DNA of 64,000 nucleotides from contig NZ_SODF01000001.1 in NCBI RefSeq assembly GCF_004365875.1, positions 930,001-994,000 on the forward strand, read 5' to 3'. Shown here piece by piece: positions 34,062 to 41,743 of the stretch. The stretch comes from Kribbella kalugense. Lineage in GTDB: Bacteria; Actinomycetota; Actinomycetes; Propionibacteriales; Kribbellaceae. The notes under the pieces are model-generated. The model saw only the letters and a program-made list of their open reading frames with translations. It had not been told where the DNA came from and made no database searches. Numbering within the stretch: the stretch's first letter is position 1; each line of letters starts with the position of its first letter. Position numbers and translations under genes: made by a program.

Positions 34062-34685
34062 ATGAGCAGCATCACCCTTATCGGTGCGGGGAACATGGCC
34101 CGTACCATCGGCACACTCGCGGTTGCCGGCGGCAACAAAGTCGAGGTCATGGGACGCGATCAGTCGAAGGCCGATGACCTGGCCAAGGCTCTCGGCGGCG
34201 GCGCGACGACGGGCAAGTGGGGCGCCGTCCCGGCCGGGGACATCGTCATCACGGCCCTGCTGTACGACGGGGTTGTTCCGGTCGTCACGGAGTACGGAGA
34301 CGCCCTGGCGGGCAAGGTCATCGTCGACATCAGCAACCCCTTCAACGCGACGTTCGACGGACTCGCCTACAGCGGGGAGAGCTCGATCGCGCAGGAGGCC
34401 GCCAAGGTGGCGCCGGCCGGCGCCAGCGTGCTGAAGGCGTTCAACACCATCTTCCGTAATGTCCTGGAGAAGGGCCGGCCCAGCGTTTTCATCGCCGGTG
34501 ACAATGCGCAGGCCAAAGCGGACCTGGCTGCATTCATCGAGAGCCTCGGGTTGCGCCCGCTGGACGTCGGCGGCCTGAAAATGGCGCACTGGCTGGAAGG
34601 AATGGGTCTGGTCACGATGGGCCTCGCCGGCAACGGGGTCGGCCACTGGGACTTCGCCCTCGGCGTCAACGAATTCACCGACTGA
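34062..34685 (+). CDS. NADPH-dependent F420 reductase-like oxidoreductase
   Basis: A 207-residue Rossmann protein. It has GAGNMARTIG at the N-terminus, the VMGRDQSKADDLA stretch that binds the NADP phosphate, and the NPFNATFDGLAY and KAFNTIFRNVL segments shared with F420H2:NADP oxidoreductases and STEAP-type reductases. It lies 23 bp after the SDR gene and 33 bp before the epimerase-like gene. Probable role: shuttling reducing equivalents between NADPH and F420 or reducing a small substrate. Confidence 0.8.
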   Translation: MSSITLIGAGNMARTIGTLAVAGGNKVEVMGRDQSKADDLAKALGGGATTGKWGAVPAGDIVITALLYDGVVPVVTEYGDALAGKVIVDISNPFNATFDGLAYSGESSIAQEAAKVAPAGASVLKAFNTIFRNVLEKGRPSVFIAGDNAQAKADLAAFIESLGLRPLDVGGLKMAHWLEGMGLVTMGLAGNGVGHWDFALGVNEFTD

Positions 34686-34718
34686 GCGCGTTCCACCTCA
34701 ATCACAAGGAGCAGTAGC

Positions 34719-35666
34719 GTGCGCGTTTTCGTCGCTGGCGGGACCGGCCACACCGGTTCGTACATCATCCCCGAGCTGATCGCCGCCGGGCACGAGGTCA
34801 CCGGCCTGGCCCGGTCGGACACGGCTGCGGCAGCGTTGTCAGCGCTCGGCGCGAAGGTGCGTCGCGGCGACCTCGAGGATCTCGACGGGCTCAAGGAGGC
34901 GGCCGCGGACTCCGACGGAGTCATCCACGTCGCACACAGGCAAGACCTGCTTCCGTCCGGCGGGATCGACGCCGTGGCCGCCGCGGAGCTCCCGATCATG
35001 CTCGCGTACGGCGAGGCACTCGCGGGAACCGGAAAGCCGCTGGTCGCGGCGGGGAGCATCGGCTCACCCGGGAACCTGGGCCGGCCGGCCACCGAGGACG
35101 ACCCGGCCCTTCCCAGCAGCGATGAGTACAGGGGCACGCTGCGGGTTCGCAACGTCGTGGAGACCGCCGTCGTCGGCCTCGCCGAGCGGGGAGTGCGGTC
35201 GTCGGTCGTGCGGATTGCCAACATCGCGCACAGCACGACCGATCGGGCCGGCTTCCTCGTGCAGCTGATCGCGCTCGCGAAGGAGAAGGGCGTCGTCGGC
35301 TACCCCGGAGACGGCGCGAACCAATGGAACGCCGTACACATCCGCGACCTCGCCTCCCTGTTCCGCTTGGCACTGGAGAAGGGCCCGGCCGGCAAGTACT
35401 GGCACGCGGTCGGCGACTCGGCGATCCCGCTCCGCGAGATCGCCGAGGCCATCGCCAGCCGCCTGGGCCTGCCCGCCGTGAGCATTCCCGCGGACGAACT
35501 GATGATCCCGGGGTACTTCGGTTTCCTCGCGAACATCGTCACGCAGAACTACCCGGCGTCCAACCACATCACCCGCCGAACCCTCGGCTGGGAGCCCACT
35601 CAGCCAACCCTGCTGGCCGATCTGGACAACGGCAACTACTTCTCCACGTCAGCGTCGGACCTTTAG
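34719..35666 (+). CDS. NAD(P)-dependent extended/atypical SDR (NmrA/epimerase-like)
   Basis: A 315-residue protein. The N-terminal VAGGTGHTGSYIIPELIAAG is the GxxGxxG Rossmann loop of NAD-dependent epimerases/reductases. The usual catalytic Y-x-x-x-K is not evident in its normal place, so it may bind rather than turn over substrate, like NmrA-type proteins. GTG 34719 follows AAGGAG. It converges with, and overlaps by 18 bp, the amidase gene that starts the injection-system region. Confidence 0.8.
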   Translation: MRVFVAGGTGHTGSYIIPELIAAGHEVTGLARSDTAAAALSALGAKVRRGDLEDLDGLKEAAADSDGVIHVAHRQDLLPSGGIDAVAAAELPIMLAYGEALAGTGKPLVAAGSIGSPGNLGRPATEDDPALPSSDEYRGTLRVRNVVETAVVGLAERGVRSSVVRIANIAHSTTDRAGFLVQLIALAKEKGVVGYPGDGANQWNAVHIRDLASLFRLALEKGPAGKYWHAVGDSAIPLREIAEAIASRLGLPAVSIPADELMIPGYFGFLANIVTQNYPASNHITRRTLGWEPTQPTLLADLDNGNYFSTSASDL

Positions 35667-36380
35667 TTTCTGGCCGACGCGGATGAGTGTGGTCGACAGC
35701 CCGTTCAGTTTCATCAGCTCGGCCACCGACATTCGGTGCTGCAGCGCGATCCTGAAGAGGGTGTCGCCGGCCTTGACGACAACGACTCCTAGTGACGGGG
35801 CTCGAAGATCTGGATGCCCCATCGTGGTCAACCTCGCCGTCACCCGGGCCCGGACCTGGTCCATCGTCGGAAGGCCGGCGGTGGTGCGGGCCGGGTCGAT
35901 CTTGCGCTTCGGTGCCCACTCCTTGTGCCCGATCAGCATCGCGGGCTGCCGGCGGAGTCCGAGGAGCAAGGTCGCGAACACGGTGTCGCAGGTCTCGAGC
36001 AGTCCGGGTGTCCAGAGCTCTCCGACGCCGTCGTTCTCGACCTCGACGCCGATCAGGAAAGAATTCCCCGCGTCCTTCGTGATGCCGATCAGGGGACCAC
36101 CCGCACCCGCGTGGTTCGCCCGGCCGGCGGCGATCGTTCGGACTGTCAGGTCCCGGCCGATGAGCACGTGGCACAGCGGGCCGGGGATTCCCGGCCGCCC
36201 CTTCAGAACGGTGCCGAGCGATGGCGCGGAGCCACCGTGCTTGCCCGAAGCTGTGTGGTGGAAGACCACACCGCGCGGCTCGAAGGTCCCCGGCCGGCCA
36301 CGTGTCTTCCAACCCGCGACCTCAAGCACCTTGAGGCCGTTGCTGCGAAATGCGTCAGCCATCCACGGCACCGTGCTCAT
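35649..36380 (-). CDS. N-acetylmuramoyl-L-alanine amidase with C-terminal LysM, no signal peptide
   Basis: A 243-residue peptidoglycan hydrolase. The amidase-2 (PGRP-like) zinc site is visible: His41/His42 in VVFHHTAS, His152 in IGHKEW and Asp162 in RKIDPAR. Residues 199-241 are a LysM peptidoglycan-binding motif (VVVKAGDTLFRIALQHRM to GQKLKVRR). There is no signal peptide, so export must need another route, as in phage endolysins; the adjacent injection system is an obvious candidate. The start overlaps the stop of the acidic 63-residue gene by 4 nt. Confidence 0.88.
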   Translation of the reverse strand: MSTVPWMADAFRSNGLKVLEVAGWKTRGRPGTFEPRGVVFHHTASGKHGGSAPSLGTVLKGRPGIPGPLCHVLIGRDLTVRTIAAGRANHAGAGGPLIGITKDAGNSFLIGVEVENDGVGELWTPGLLETCDTVFATLLLGLRRQPAMLIGHKEWAPKRKIDPARTTAGLPTMDQVRARVTARLTTMGHPDLRAPSLGVVVVKAGDTLFRIALQHRMSVAELMKLNGLSTTLIRVGQKLKVRR

Positions 36381-36568
36381 TGGGCCACCCCGCTGTCGTC
36401 TTCCTCGAACTCGATGTCGTCGGTCGGCGCCAGTACGACGCCGTCCTCGGTCAAGCCGGCTTCCGCTGTTGCTTCCGGTGACGCATCCTCGTGCTCGATG
36501 ACGTCGTCGTCCTCGCCCCTGAGATCCAAGTCATCAATGGCGACTCTTTCGAGCTGTTCTTCACTCAC
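36377..36568 (-). CDS. Small acidic protein paired with the amidase
   Basis: A 63-residue protein; over one third is Asp or Glu (GEDDDVIEHEDASPEATAEA), with no hydrophobic segment. GTG 36568 is chosen because GGGGGG lies 6 nt upstream. Its frame overlaps the amidase gene by 4 nt, so the two are co-translated. The size, acidity and coupling would suit a chaperone or inhibitor that keeps the amidase inactive in the cytoplasm; this is inference. Confidence 0.6.
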   Translation of the reverse strand: MSEEQLERVAIDDLDLRGEDDDVIEHEDASPEATAEAGLTEDGVVLAPTDDIEFEEDDSGVAQ

Positions 36569-36698
36569 GTGAAGCCCCCCTGTCAACTGCTCCGATCGAA
36601 CCAACTCAATGGCGCGCATGACGAAGCCGGCAGCACGCGGCATGCCGAAGCGCCCGCACGGAGCATCCGCGGTTCGCTGAATTCCCACCCCTGTGACC

Positions 36699-36727
36699 TC
36701 GATACTCTTCCGAACAGCTGAAGTCAA
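36699..36727 (-). promoter_or_regulatory. Candidate sigma-70-type promoter for the acidic protein/amidase pair
   Basis: On the minus strand TTGACT (36722-36727) is followed after exactly 17 bp by TATCGA (36699-36704), about 130 bp before the GTG at 36568 in the 194-bp gap between the 131-residue protein gene and the acidic protein gene. The -10 is imperfect. Confidence 0.4.
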
Positions 36728-36762
36728 CAAACACAACCGCATGAAGCGGATGCATGAAACCG

Positions 36763-37158
36763 TCAGGCCAGTAGGGGAAGCAGATGGAGGATCGGGGCGC
36801 CGAGGGTGCCGAGCCAGCCGGCGAGGGTGTGTAGGGGTTGAAGTAAGGATGAGCCGGCCGTTGCGAGTGAACCCGCTGCGAGAAGTAGCCGGGTGAGCCG
36901 CTCCAGGGAACGGGCGACGCGGGGACGATCGGGCTGCGGCTCCCGGATCGCCGTCTCGATCTGCGTCACCTCGGCCTCCGCATCGGCCGCGGTCTGCTCG
37001 TCGAGCGAGGTTGTCCGCAGGCCGGCGCGTAGGTCGATCACTGCCTGGCCGGCGGCCTCGGGCGTCACCAGTACGCCGTGCTGGCCGCCGGTGATGTGTT
37101 GATCGCGAGCCACGTTGTTGATGTTGCCCGCCGACTGATTGCCGATGTTGAAGGTCAT
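36763..37158 (-). CDS. Small protein with N-terminal INNVARDQ motif and C-terminal hydrophobic helix
   Basis: A 131-residue protein of unknown function. Residues 3-28 (FNIGNQSAGNINNVARDQHI, then TGGQHG) are glycine/asparagine/glutamine-rich and match, residue by residue, a segment of the neighbouring FHA protein. A charged helical middle (DLRAGLRTTSLDEQTAADAE) follows, and the tail (LLLAAGSLATAGSS, WLGTLGAPILHLLPLLA) is hydrophobic and could insert in a membrane. It starts 13 nt after the FHA gene stop, so the two are probably co-transcribed. The N-terminal segment resembles short amyloid-type adhesion motifs, which I cannot verify. Confidence 0.6.
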   Translation of the reverse strand: MTFNIGNQSAGNINNVARDQHITGGQHGVLVTPEAAGQAVIDLRAGLRTTSLDEQTAADAEAEVTQIETAIREPQPDRPRVARSLERLTRLLLAAGSLATAGSSLLQPLHTLAGWLGTLGAPILHLLPLLA

Positions 37159-37171
37159 TCGCCCACTCGTC

Positions 37172-37948
37172 TCAATGCCTCCGGTACTGCGGAGGGGGCG
37201 GAGGGAAGTCTCGGTTGACGCGCTTGCGACGCGACGTCGCGACGATGTGCAGAACTATTCCGATGATGACCAGTAGCACGCCGACGGTGTTGATCAAGCC
37301 ACCGACCGCCGCGATCAGGAGACCGCTGAAATCGAGCTCCGGAGCAGTGGACGAAGCAGTCGACGAACTCCACACGTCGGCGAACCATTGCAGGTAGTTG
37401 AAGCCGCCGACATAGGCGATTCCCAGACCGATCACGAAGAGCGCTACACCTGTCCACACCAGCCAGCGTGCCTTCGTCTTCGTCGCCGCGATCTCGCGGA
37501 AGAAACTCTCCCGCTGCTGGACAATGTGCTGCGAGTAGTTGAACTGGTCCCGCCCGACGTTGTTGATCTCGTCGGCTCGTTGTTCCCGGATGTCGTAGCG
37601 GACCTGCTGAGACTCCTGCCGCGGCCGAGGATCCTCCGAGCCGTCAGCTGAGTACCGGAGTCGAAGACCGGCGAACGCGACCGTGTCTCCGGCGCGAAGC
37701 TCGCGTGGACCGGTAATGACGACGTTGTTGACGTAGGTGCCACCGGACGAGCCGAGGTCCTCGACGTAGTCCGCGTCGCCGCGGCGCCAGACGGTCGCAT
37801 GCGTGCGGCTGACCTGCAGATCGTCGAACCGCACGTCGCACGTAGGCAAGCGGCCGATGGTCAACCGGTTCCCGACCAGGTCGATCCGCCGCCCGTGATC
37901 CTGCCCTGCGCTCTCCACGACCAGATACGTCGCCGATGGCTGCGCCAT
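37172..37948 (-). CDS. FHA-domain membrane protein next to the injection system
   Basis: A 258-residue protein. The FHA fold is at about 20-100 with the phospho-threonine-binding residues in place: GRLPTCDVRF, SRTHA (47-51), GTYVNN (70-75). A linker follows with the INNVGRDQ motif (128-135), then two transmembrane helices (161-183 and 208-236) and a basic, proline-rich tail. FHA proteins read Ser/Thr kinase signals. Divergent from the DUF4157 gene, it may dock or control the particle at the membrane; that is inference. ATG 37948 preferred; the frame is open upstream but antisense to the divergent gene. Confidence 0.85.
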   Translation of the reverse strand: MAQPSATYLVVESAGQDHGRRIDLVGNRLTIGRLPTCDVRFDDLQVSRTHATVWRRGDADYVEDLGSSGGTYVNNVVITGPRELRAGDTVAFAGLRLRYSADGSEDPRPRQESQQVRYDIREQRADEINNVGRDQFNYSQHIVQQRESFFREIAATKTKARWLVWTGVALFVIGLGIAYVGGFNYLQWFADVWSSSTASSTAPELDFSGLLIAAVGGLINTVGVLLVIIGIVLHIVATSRRKRVNRDFPPPPPQYRRH

Positions 37949-38032
37949 AACGGACACCCCCCACCAGCAAAGCACCATCGGCGGTGGCAGTCGAGGGTTG
38001 TCGGTGGTTGGGCTGGGGCGGATGATCGGGGG

Positions 38033-39031
38033 ATGGTGAGGGTGCATTCGATGGCGCGGGGGGAAGCTGGGGAGCGGGAGGCGGATGCCTTGGCGGGTGC
38101 TGCCTTGATGGGGCGCCCGGTGCGGGCCGGCTCGCGGGAGCTCGGTGAGTCGGAGGGGGTGCGGGCTCCGGCCAGTGTGAAGCGAGCGTTGGGCAGGCGC
38201 GGGGCAGAGCTTCCGAGTTCGGTGCGGGCGGGGATGGAGCAGCGGTTCGGGCATGATTTCGCGAACGTCCGGATCCACCAGGATGATGCGGCTGCCCGGG
38301 ATGTCGAAGCGCCGGCCTTCACAGTAGGGAGCGACATCGTCTTCGGCCGCGGGGCTTATCCGCCGACGAGCCCGGCCGGGCGGCACATGCTCGCCCACGA
38401 ACTGGCGCACGTGGTGCAGGGGACACCGGGAGTGGTACGGCGGTACCGCAGCCCGAAGGCGTTCAACTTCGGGGTCGAGGACGACGCCGTACTGAAGGAA
38501 GGCTCGTTCGACCCGAACGCCGACAAGGCGACCAAGCCGTGGATCGAGTCGGTCAAGGTCGCGTTCGCCTCGAAGGCCGTCGACGGCGACGGGTTCGAGT
38601 ACTGGCGGGGCAGTGCGAGCGCGACGTACTTCAACAGCCCGGCGAAGGGCGCCGACTTCACCTTCCCGGTGGCCGGCGGCGTCATCGGGCGGACGACCGA
38701 TCGCGGCAACTTCACGGTGTTCCGGATCGAAGGCGCGGGCTACAACAGCGGCGCGTACTCCGGGACACCTGGGGTCGACTTCGATCCGGCCCAGCGCGAG
38801 GGCCCGAACAACCGGTACACGAAGGTCGACGCGCGCGGCGATCGGCTCAGCAACATGAGCTTCGCGGTCTTCTACAACCAGGGCGAGTCTCTGCACGCCG
38901 GTCCGGTCGACGCCGGTTCGCACGGCTGCGTGCACGTCGACTGGAACAACCTGAACACGATCAAGCGCCTGAACTACCACAGCGTCATCGGCCTGACGAA
39001 AGTCGCCGTCACCTACCCCAAGGCTCCGTAA
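38033..39031 (+). CDS. eCIS core (DUF4157) protein fused to an L,D-transpeptidase-like domain
   Basis: A 332-residue protein. Residues 60-130 are the eCIS core domain DUF4157 (LPSSVRAGMEQRFGHDFANV, TVGSDIVFGRG, LAHELAHVVQ) with the zincin motif HELAH at 122-126. The C-terminal 150 residues end with a YkuD-type signature, H288 and S-H-G-C299-V-H in GSHGCVHVDWNN, whose Cys is the L,D-transpeptidase nucleophile. DUF4157 is the hallmark loading/toxin-associated domain of contractile injection systems, so the fusion suggests a peptidoglycan-modifying payload. The start is 38033, or 38051 where GAGGG lies 8 nt upstream. Confidence 0.85.
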   Translation: MVRVHSMARGEAGEREADALAGAALMGRPVRAGSRELGESEGVRAPASVKRALGRRGAELPSSVRAGMEQRFGHDFANVRIHQDDAAARDVEAPAFTVGSDIVFGRGAYPPTSPAGRHMLAHELAHVVQGTPGVVRRYRSPKAFNFGVEDDAVLKEGSFDPNADKATKPWIESVKVAFASKAVDGDGFEYWRGSASATYFNSPAKGADFTFPVAGGVIGRTTDRGNFTVFRIEGAGYNSGAYSGTPGVDFDPAQREGPNNRYTKVDARGDRLSNMSFAVFYNQGESLHAGPVDAGSHGCVHVDWNNLNTIKRLNYHSVIGLTKVAVTYPKAP

Positions 39032-39034
39032 AGC

Positions 39035-39066
39035 ATCGGCAAATCATTGGTACGGCCAATGCCGAC
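39035..39066 (+). terminator. Possible terminator hairpin
   Basis: ATTGG (39046-39050) and CCAAT (39056-39060) can pair around a 5-nt loop, with TCGGCA (39036-39041) and TGCCGA (39060-39065) extending it as an imperfect outer stem. Located 4 nt after the DUF4157-LDT stop. Confidence 0.3.
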
Positions 39067-39176
39067 GCCTTGGCGGGTGCGGTTTCGCCGTGTCACAGTG
39101 GATCCGGGCCTGGCTCGCCGCTCGTCGCGAATCCCGGTTGGTCCGGCCCGCCATGGCTGAGCCAGGGGGGTGCGCT

Positions 39177-39881
39177 ATGGATGAACTGCGGCTGCGTCTG
39201 CTCGGATGTTTCGCGTGTGAACGCTCCGGGGTGCCGATCGACTTGCCGCTCGGTCTGCAACGACTGGCGGCCTTCCTCGCGCTTCGCGGGATCTCGCACC
39301 GATGCCTGGTGGCCGGTGCGTTGTGGCCGGAAGTGCCGGAGACGCAGGCGTTGGCCAGTTTGCGGACGAGTGTGTGGCGGATGAACCGGCTGGCGTCGGG
39401 CCTGCTGGAGATCGTCGGCGACGCCTTGCGGCTGGCACCCGGCACACATGCGGACACCGACGCCCAGGAGCGCGTCGTCGACGACGTCCTGAGCCGCCGG
39501 TACGTCGACGACTCGACACTGGCCGCGCTCTGCCGGCCCGAGTTGCTGGCGGGGTGGTACGACGACTGGGTGGTGTTCGAGCGCGAACGGCTCAGCCAGC
39601 TCCGTCTGCATGCCCTCGAGATCGCGGCCCGGCTGTTCGTCGATCGGGGACGCCTGGACGTCGCTCTTCGCCTGGCGCTCGAGGCCGTGCGGGCCGAGCC
39701 GTTGCGGGAGACCGCGAACGAGGTGCTGATCGCGGTCTACATCGCGGAGGGGAACACGTCGGACGCGATCCAGCGCTTCCACCTGTACCGCGACCTGCTC
39801 TGGCGTGAACTGGAACTCGAGCCGTCGCCCCGGTTGGGTGGGCTGCTGCCACGCAGGGGCGGTGTGTTGACACCGATGTGA
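39177..39881 (+). CDS. SARP/BTAD-type transcriptional activator in the injection cluster
   Basis: A 234-residue protein. The N-terminal OmpR-type winged helix (LRLRLLGCFACERSGVPIDL, LVAGALWPEV, SLRTSVWRMNRL) is followed by a bacterial transcriptional activator domain (ALEIAARLFVDRGRLDVALR, then AEPLRETANEVL, DAIQRFHLYRDLLWRELELE). This is the compact SARP layout used to switch on secondary-metabolite clusters. ATG 39177 has AGGGGGG 6 nt upstream. Positioned just before the sheath genes, it is the likely pathway-specific activator of the particle. Confidence 0.85.
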   Translation: MDELRLRLLGCFACERSGVPIDLPLGLQRLAAFLALRGISHRCLVAGALWPEVPETQALASLRTSVWRMNRLASGLLEIVGDALRLAPGTHADTDAQERVVDDVLSRRYVDDSTLAALCRPELLAGWYDDWVVFERERLSQLRLHALEIAARLFVDRGRLDVALRLALEAVRAEPLRETANEVLIAVYIAEGNTSDAIQRFHLYRDLLWRELELEPSPRLGGLLPRRGGVLTPM

Positions 39882-39905
39882 CGGTCGGTGGCGGATGAAT
39901 GGCGT

Positions 39906-40112
39906 ATGAGTGCCGATGACCTCCGCGCAGATGGATTGATCGTCATCCGGCTGTGGAGAGAAACCGGGGGTGAGGTCCGCATTCGCATGACGAGCTCCAC
40001 CGACCTCCGGCCGGAGTCGGTGCGGACGCGCGTCGTGACGAGCCGGGACGAGGTGCTGCGGCTGGTCGAGGGTTGGCTCGACGAGGTGCTCGGACCGGTG
40101 ACGCGGTCGTGA
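39906..40112 (+). CDS. Small protein of unknown function
   Basis: A 68-residue protein. It is a single alpha/beta unit (DGLIVIRLWRETGGEVRIRM, then RDEVLRLVEGWLDEVLG). It sits between the SARP gene and the sheath gene, 54 bp before the latter. GTG 39888 is open in the same frame. Position suggests a role with the particle, but no family is recognised. Confidence 0.55.
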   Translation: MSADDLRADGLIVIRLWRETGGEVRIRMTSSTDLRPESVRTRVVTSRDEVLRLVEGWLDEVLGPVTRS

Positions 40113-40166
40113 CGGGGCCCGCGGTTGGCTGGAGACACTGGCCGACCGGCGGATGGGGAAGAGATC

Positions 40167-41732
40167 ATGCCCTCGACACTGAGCGCACCCGGAATCTACA
40201 TCGAGGAGTTGCGCGGAGGGCCCGGCCCGATTGTCGGGGTGAGTACGTCGTTCACGGCGTTCGTGGACTGGTACGCACGCGGACCGGTCGGCGTGGCCAC
40301 GCGGGTGGACAGCTTCGAGGAATTCACCCGCCTCTTCGGCGGCCTGCATTCCCAGAGCTGCGCGTCGTACGGCGTGATGCAGTACTTCCTGAACGGTGGC
40401 GCGACCGCATGGATCGTGCGCATCGGGCTGGCCGATGACAAGAGCGCGACCGCCAAGCTGAAGGACGAGGACGACGCAGACACGCTGACCGTCAGCGCGG
40501 CCGCACCTGGTGGCTGGGGCAACGGCCTGCGGGTCGCTGTGACGAGCGGCGCCGCCGACGCGGTGAACCTGGTCGTCGGCGAGGTCGCGGCGGACGGCAC
40601 CATCGCCGTACGCGAGATCCACCGCAACCTGCCGGCGGCTGCCGCGGACCTGATCGCGGCCGTCAACGACGCATCGGATCTGGTTCTCCTGACCGACATC
40701 GCCGCGACCCCCAAAGGTCCCGAGCCGGTCGCCGCCTCGGCCACGGGCGAGCCGTCGGATCCCACGACGTACGTCGGGCTGACCGGCGGCGTCGACGCGC
40801 CGGTGTTGAAGGCGGACGGTACGGCGAACGACGCGACGAAGCTGGCCGCGGCGCTCGAGGCAGGACTTGCGCCGCTGACCAGGATCGAACCGGCCGTGTT
40901 CAACCTGCTCTGCATCCCCGCCGCGGCGACCCTCGGCGACGGTTTGGACGAGCTCGTCGACAAGGCGTCGAAGTTCTGCGAGGACAACTTCGCGTTCCTG
41001 GTCGTCGATCCGCCGCCCGGCGCCGCGACCGACACCGGCGCCGAGATGGCCACCTGGGCCGCCGGCACCGATGCTCCGACCGGATCGAAGAACGCGGGTA
41101 TCTACTGGCCACGGTTGCGGATGCCGGACCCGCTGGCGAACGGGGTCCCTCGCGACACCGGTCCGAGCGGCGCGGTCGCCGGCATCTTCGCCCGGACGGA
41201 TGCGACCCGCGGCGTCTGGAAGGCTCCGGCCGGTATCGAGGCGACGTTGCGGGGCGCGGACCTGAGCTCGGTGGTCAACGACGCGGACAGCGCCCGGCTG
41301 AACCCGATCGGCGTCAACGTACTGCGAACCTTCCCGGTGGTCGGCAACGTGGTCTGGGGCGCCCGGACCTTGGTGGGCGCGGACCTGCTGGCGAGCGAGT
41401 GGAAGTACGTCCCGGTCCGGCGTACCGCGCTGTACATCGAGCAGAGTCTGCGGGCCGGGCTCAAGTGGGTCGTCTTCGAGCCGAACGACGAACCGCTGTG
41501 GTCGCAGATCCGGCTGAACGTCGGCGCGTTCCTGCAGGACCTGTTCCGCAAACAGGCCTTCCAGGGCGCGACCCCGCGCGACGCGTACTTCGTCCGGTGC
41601 GACCGGAACACCACCACGCAGGGCGACATCGACCGCGGCGTGGTGAATGTCCTGGTCGGGTTCGCTCCGCTCAAGCCCGCCGAGTTCGTCGTCATCCAGA
41701 TCCAGCAGATGGCCGGCCAGGCCGCCGGTTGA
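40167..41732 (+). CDS. Contractile tail sheath protein
   Basis: A 521-residue protein. N-terminal PSTLSAPGIYIEEL and GVSTSFTAFVDWYARGPVG and C-terminal conserved core (GVWKAPAGIEATLRGADLSS, VVWGARTLVGADL, YIEQSLRAGLKWVVFEPNDE, LWSQIRLNVGAFL, GFAPLKPAEFVVIQI) are diagnostic for tail sheath proteins. Monomers assemble around the tube and contract to drive injection. ATG 40167 has GGGGAAGAG. It is the only sheath gene here, unlike Afp/PVC with several. Confidence 0.95.
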   Translation: MPSTLSAPGIYIEELRGGPGPIVGVSTSFTAFVDWYARGPVGVATRVDSFEEFTRLFGGLHSQSCASYGVMQYFLNGGATAWIVRIGLADDKSATAKLKDEDDADTLTVSAAAPGGWGNGLRVAVTSGAADAVNLVVGEVAADGTIAVREIHRNLPAAAADLIAAVNDASDLVLLTDIAATPKGPEPVAASATGEPSDPTTYVGLTGGVDAPVLKADGTANDATKLAAALEAGLAPLTRIEPAVFNLLCIPAAATLGDGLDELVDKASKFCEDNFAFLVVDPPPGAATDTGAEMATWAAGTDAPTGSKNAGIYWPRLRMPDPLANGVPRDTGPSGAVAGIFARTDATRGVWKAPAGIEATLRGADLSSVVNDADSARLNPIGVNVLRTFPVVGNVVWGARTLVGADLLASEWKYVPVRRTALYIEQSLRAGLKWVVFEPNDEPLWSQIRLNVGAFLQDLFRKQAFQGATPRDAYFVRCDRNTTTQGDIDRGVVNVLVGFAPLKPAEFVVIQIQQMAGQAAG

Positions 41733-41743
41733 GAGGTAGCACG

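Noticed and set aside
37172..38980. A 602-residue reading of the FHA gene starting near 38980
   Set aside because: The extra 344 residues are antisense to the DUF4157-LDT gene and low complexity; the FHA domain begins right after ATG 37948.
39058..39085. Short echo of the DUF4157 N-terminus (coding ADALAGA-like, 13 identical bases to 38085-38103)
   Set aside because: Too short, no continuing homology in any frame; probably chance or a tiny degenerate duplication.
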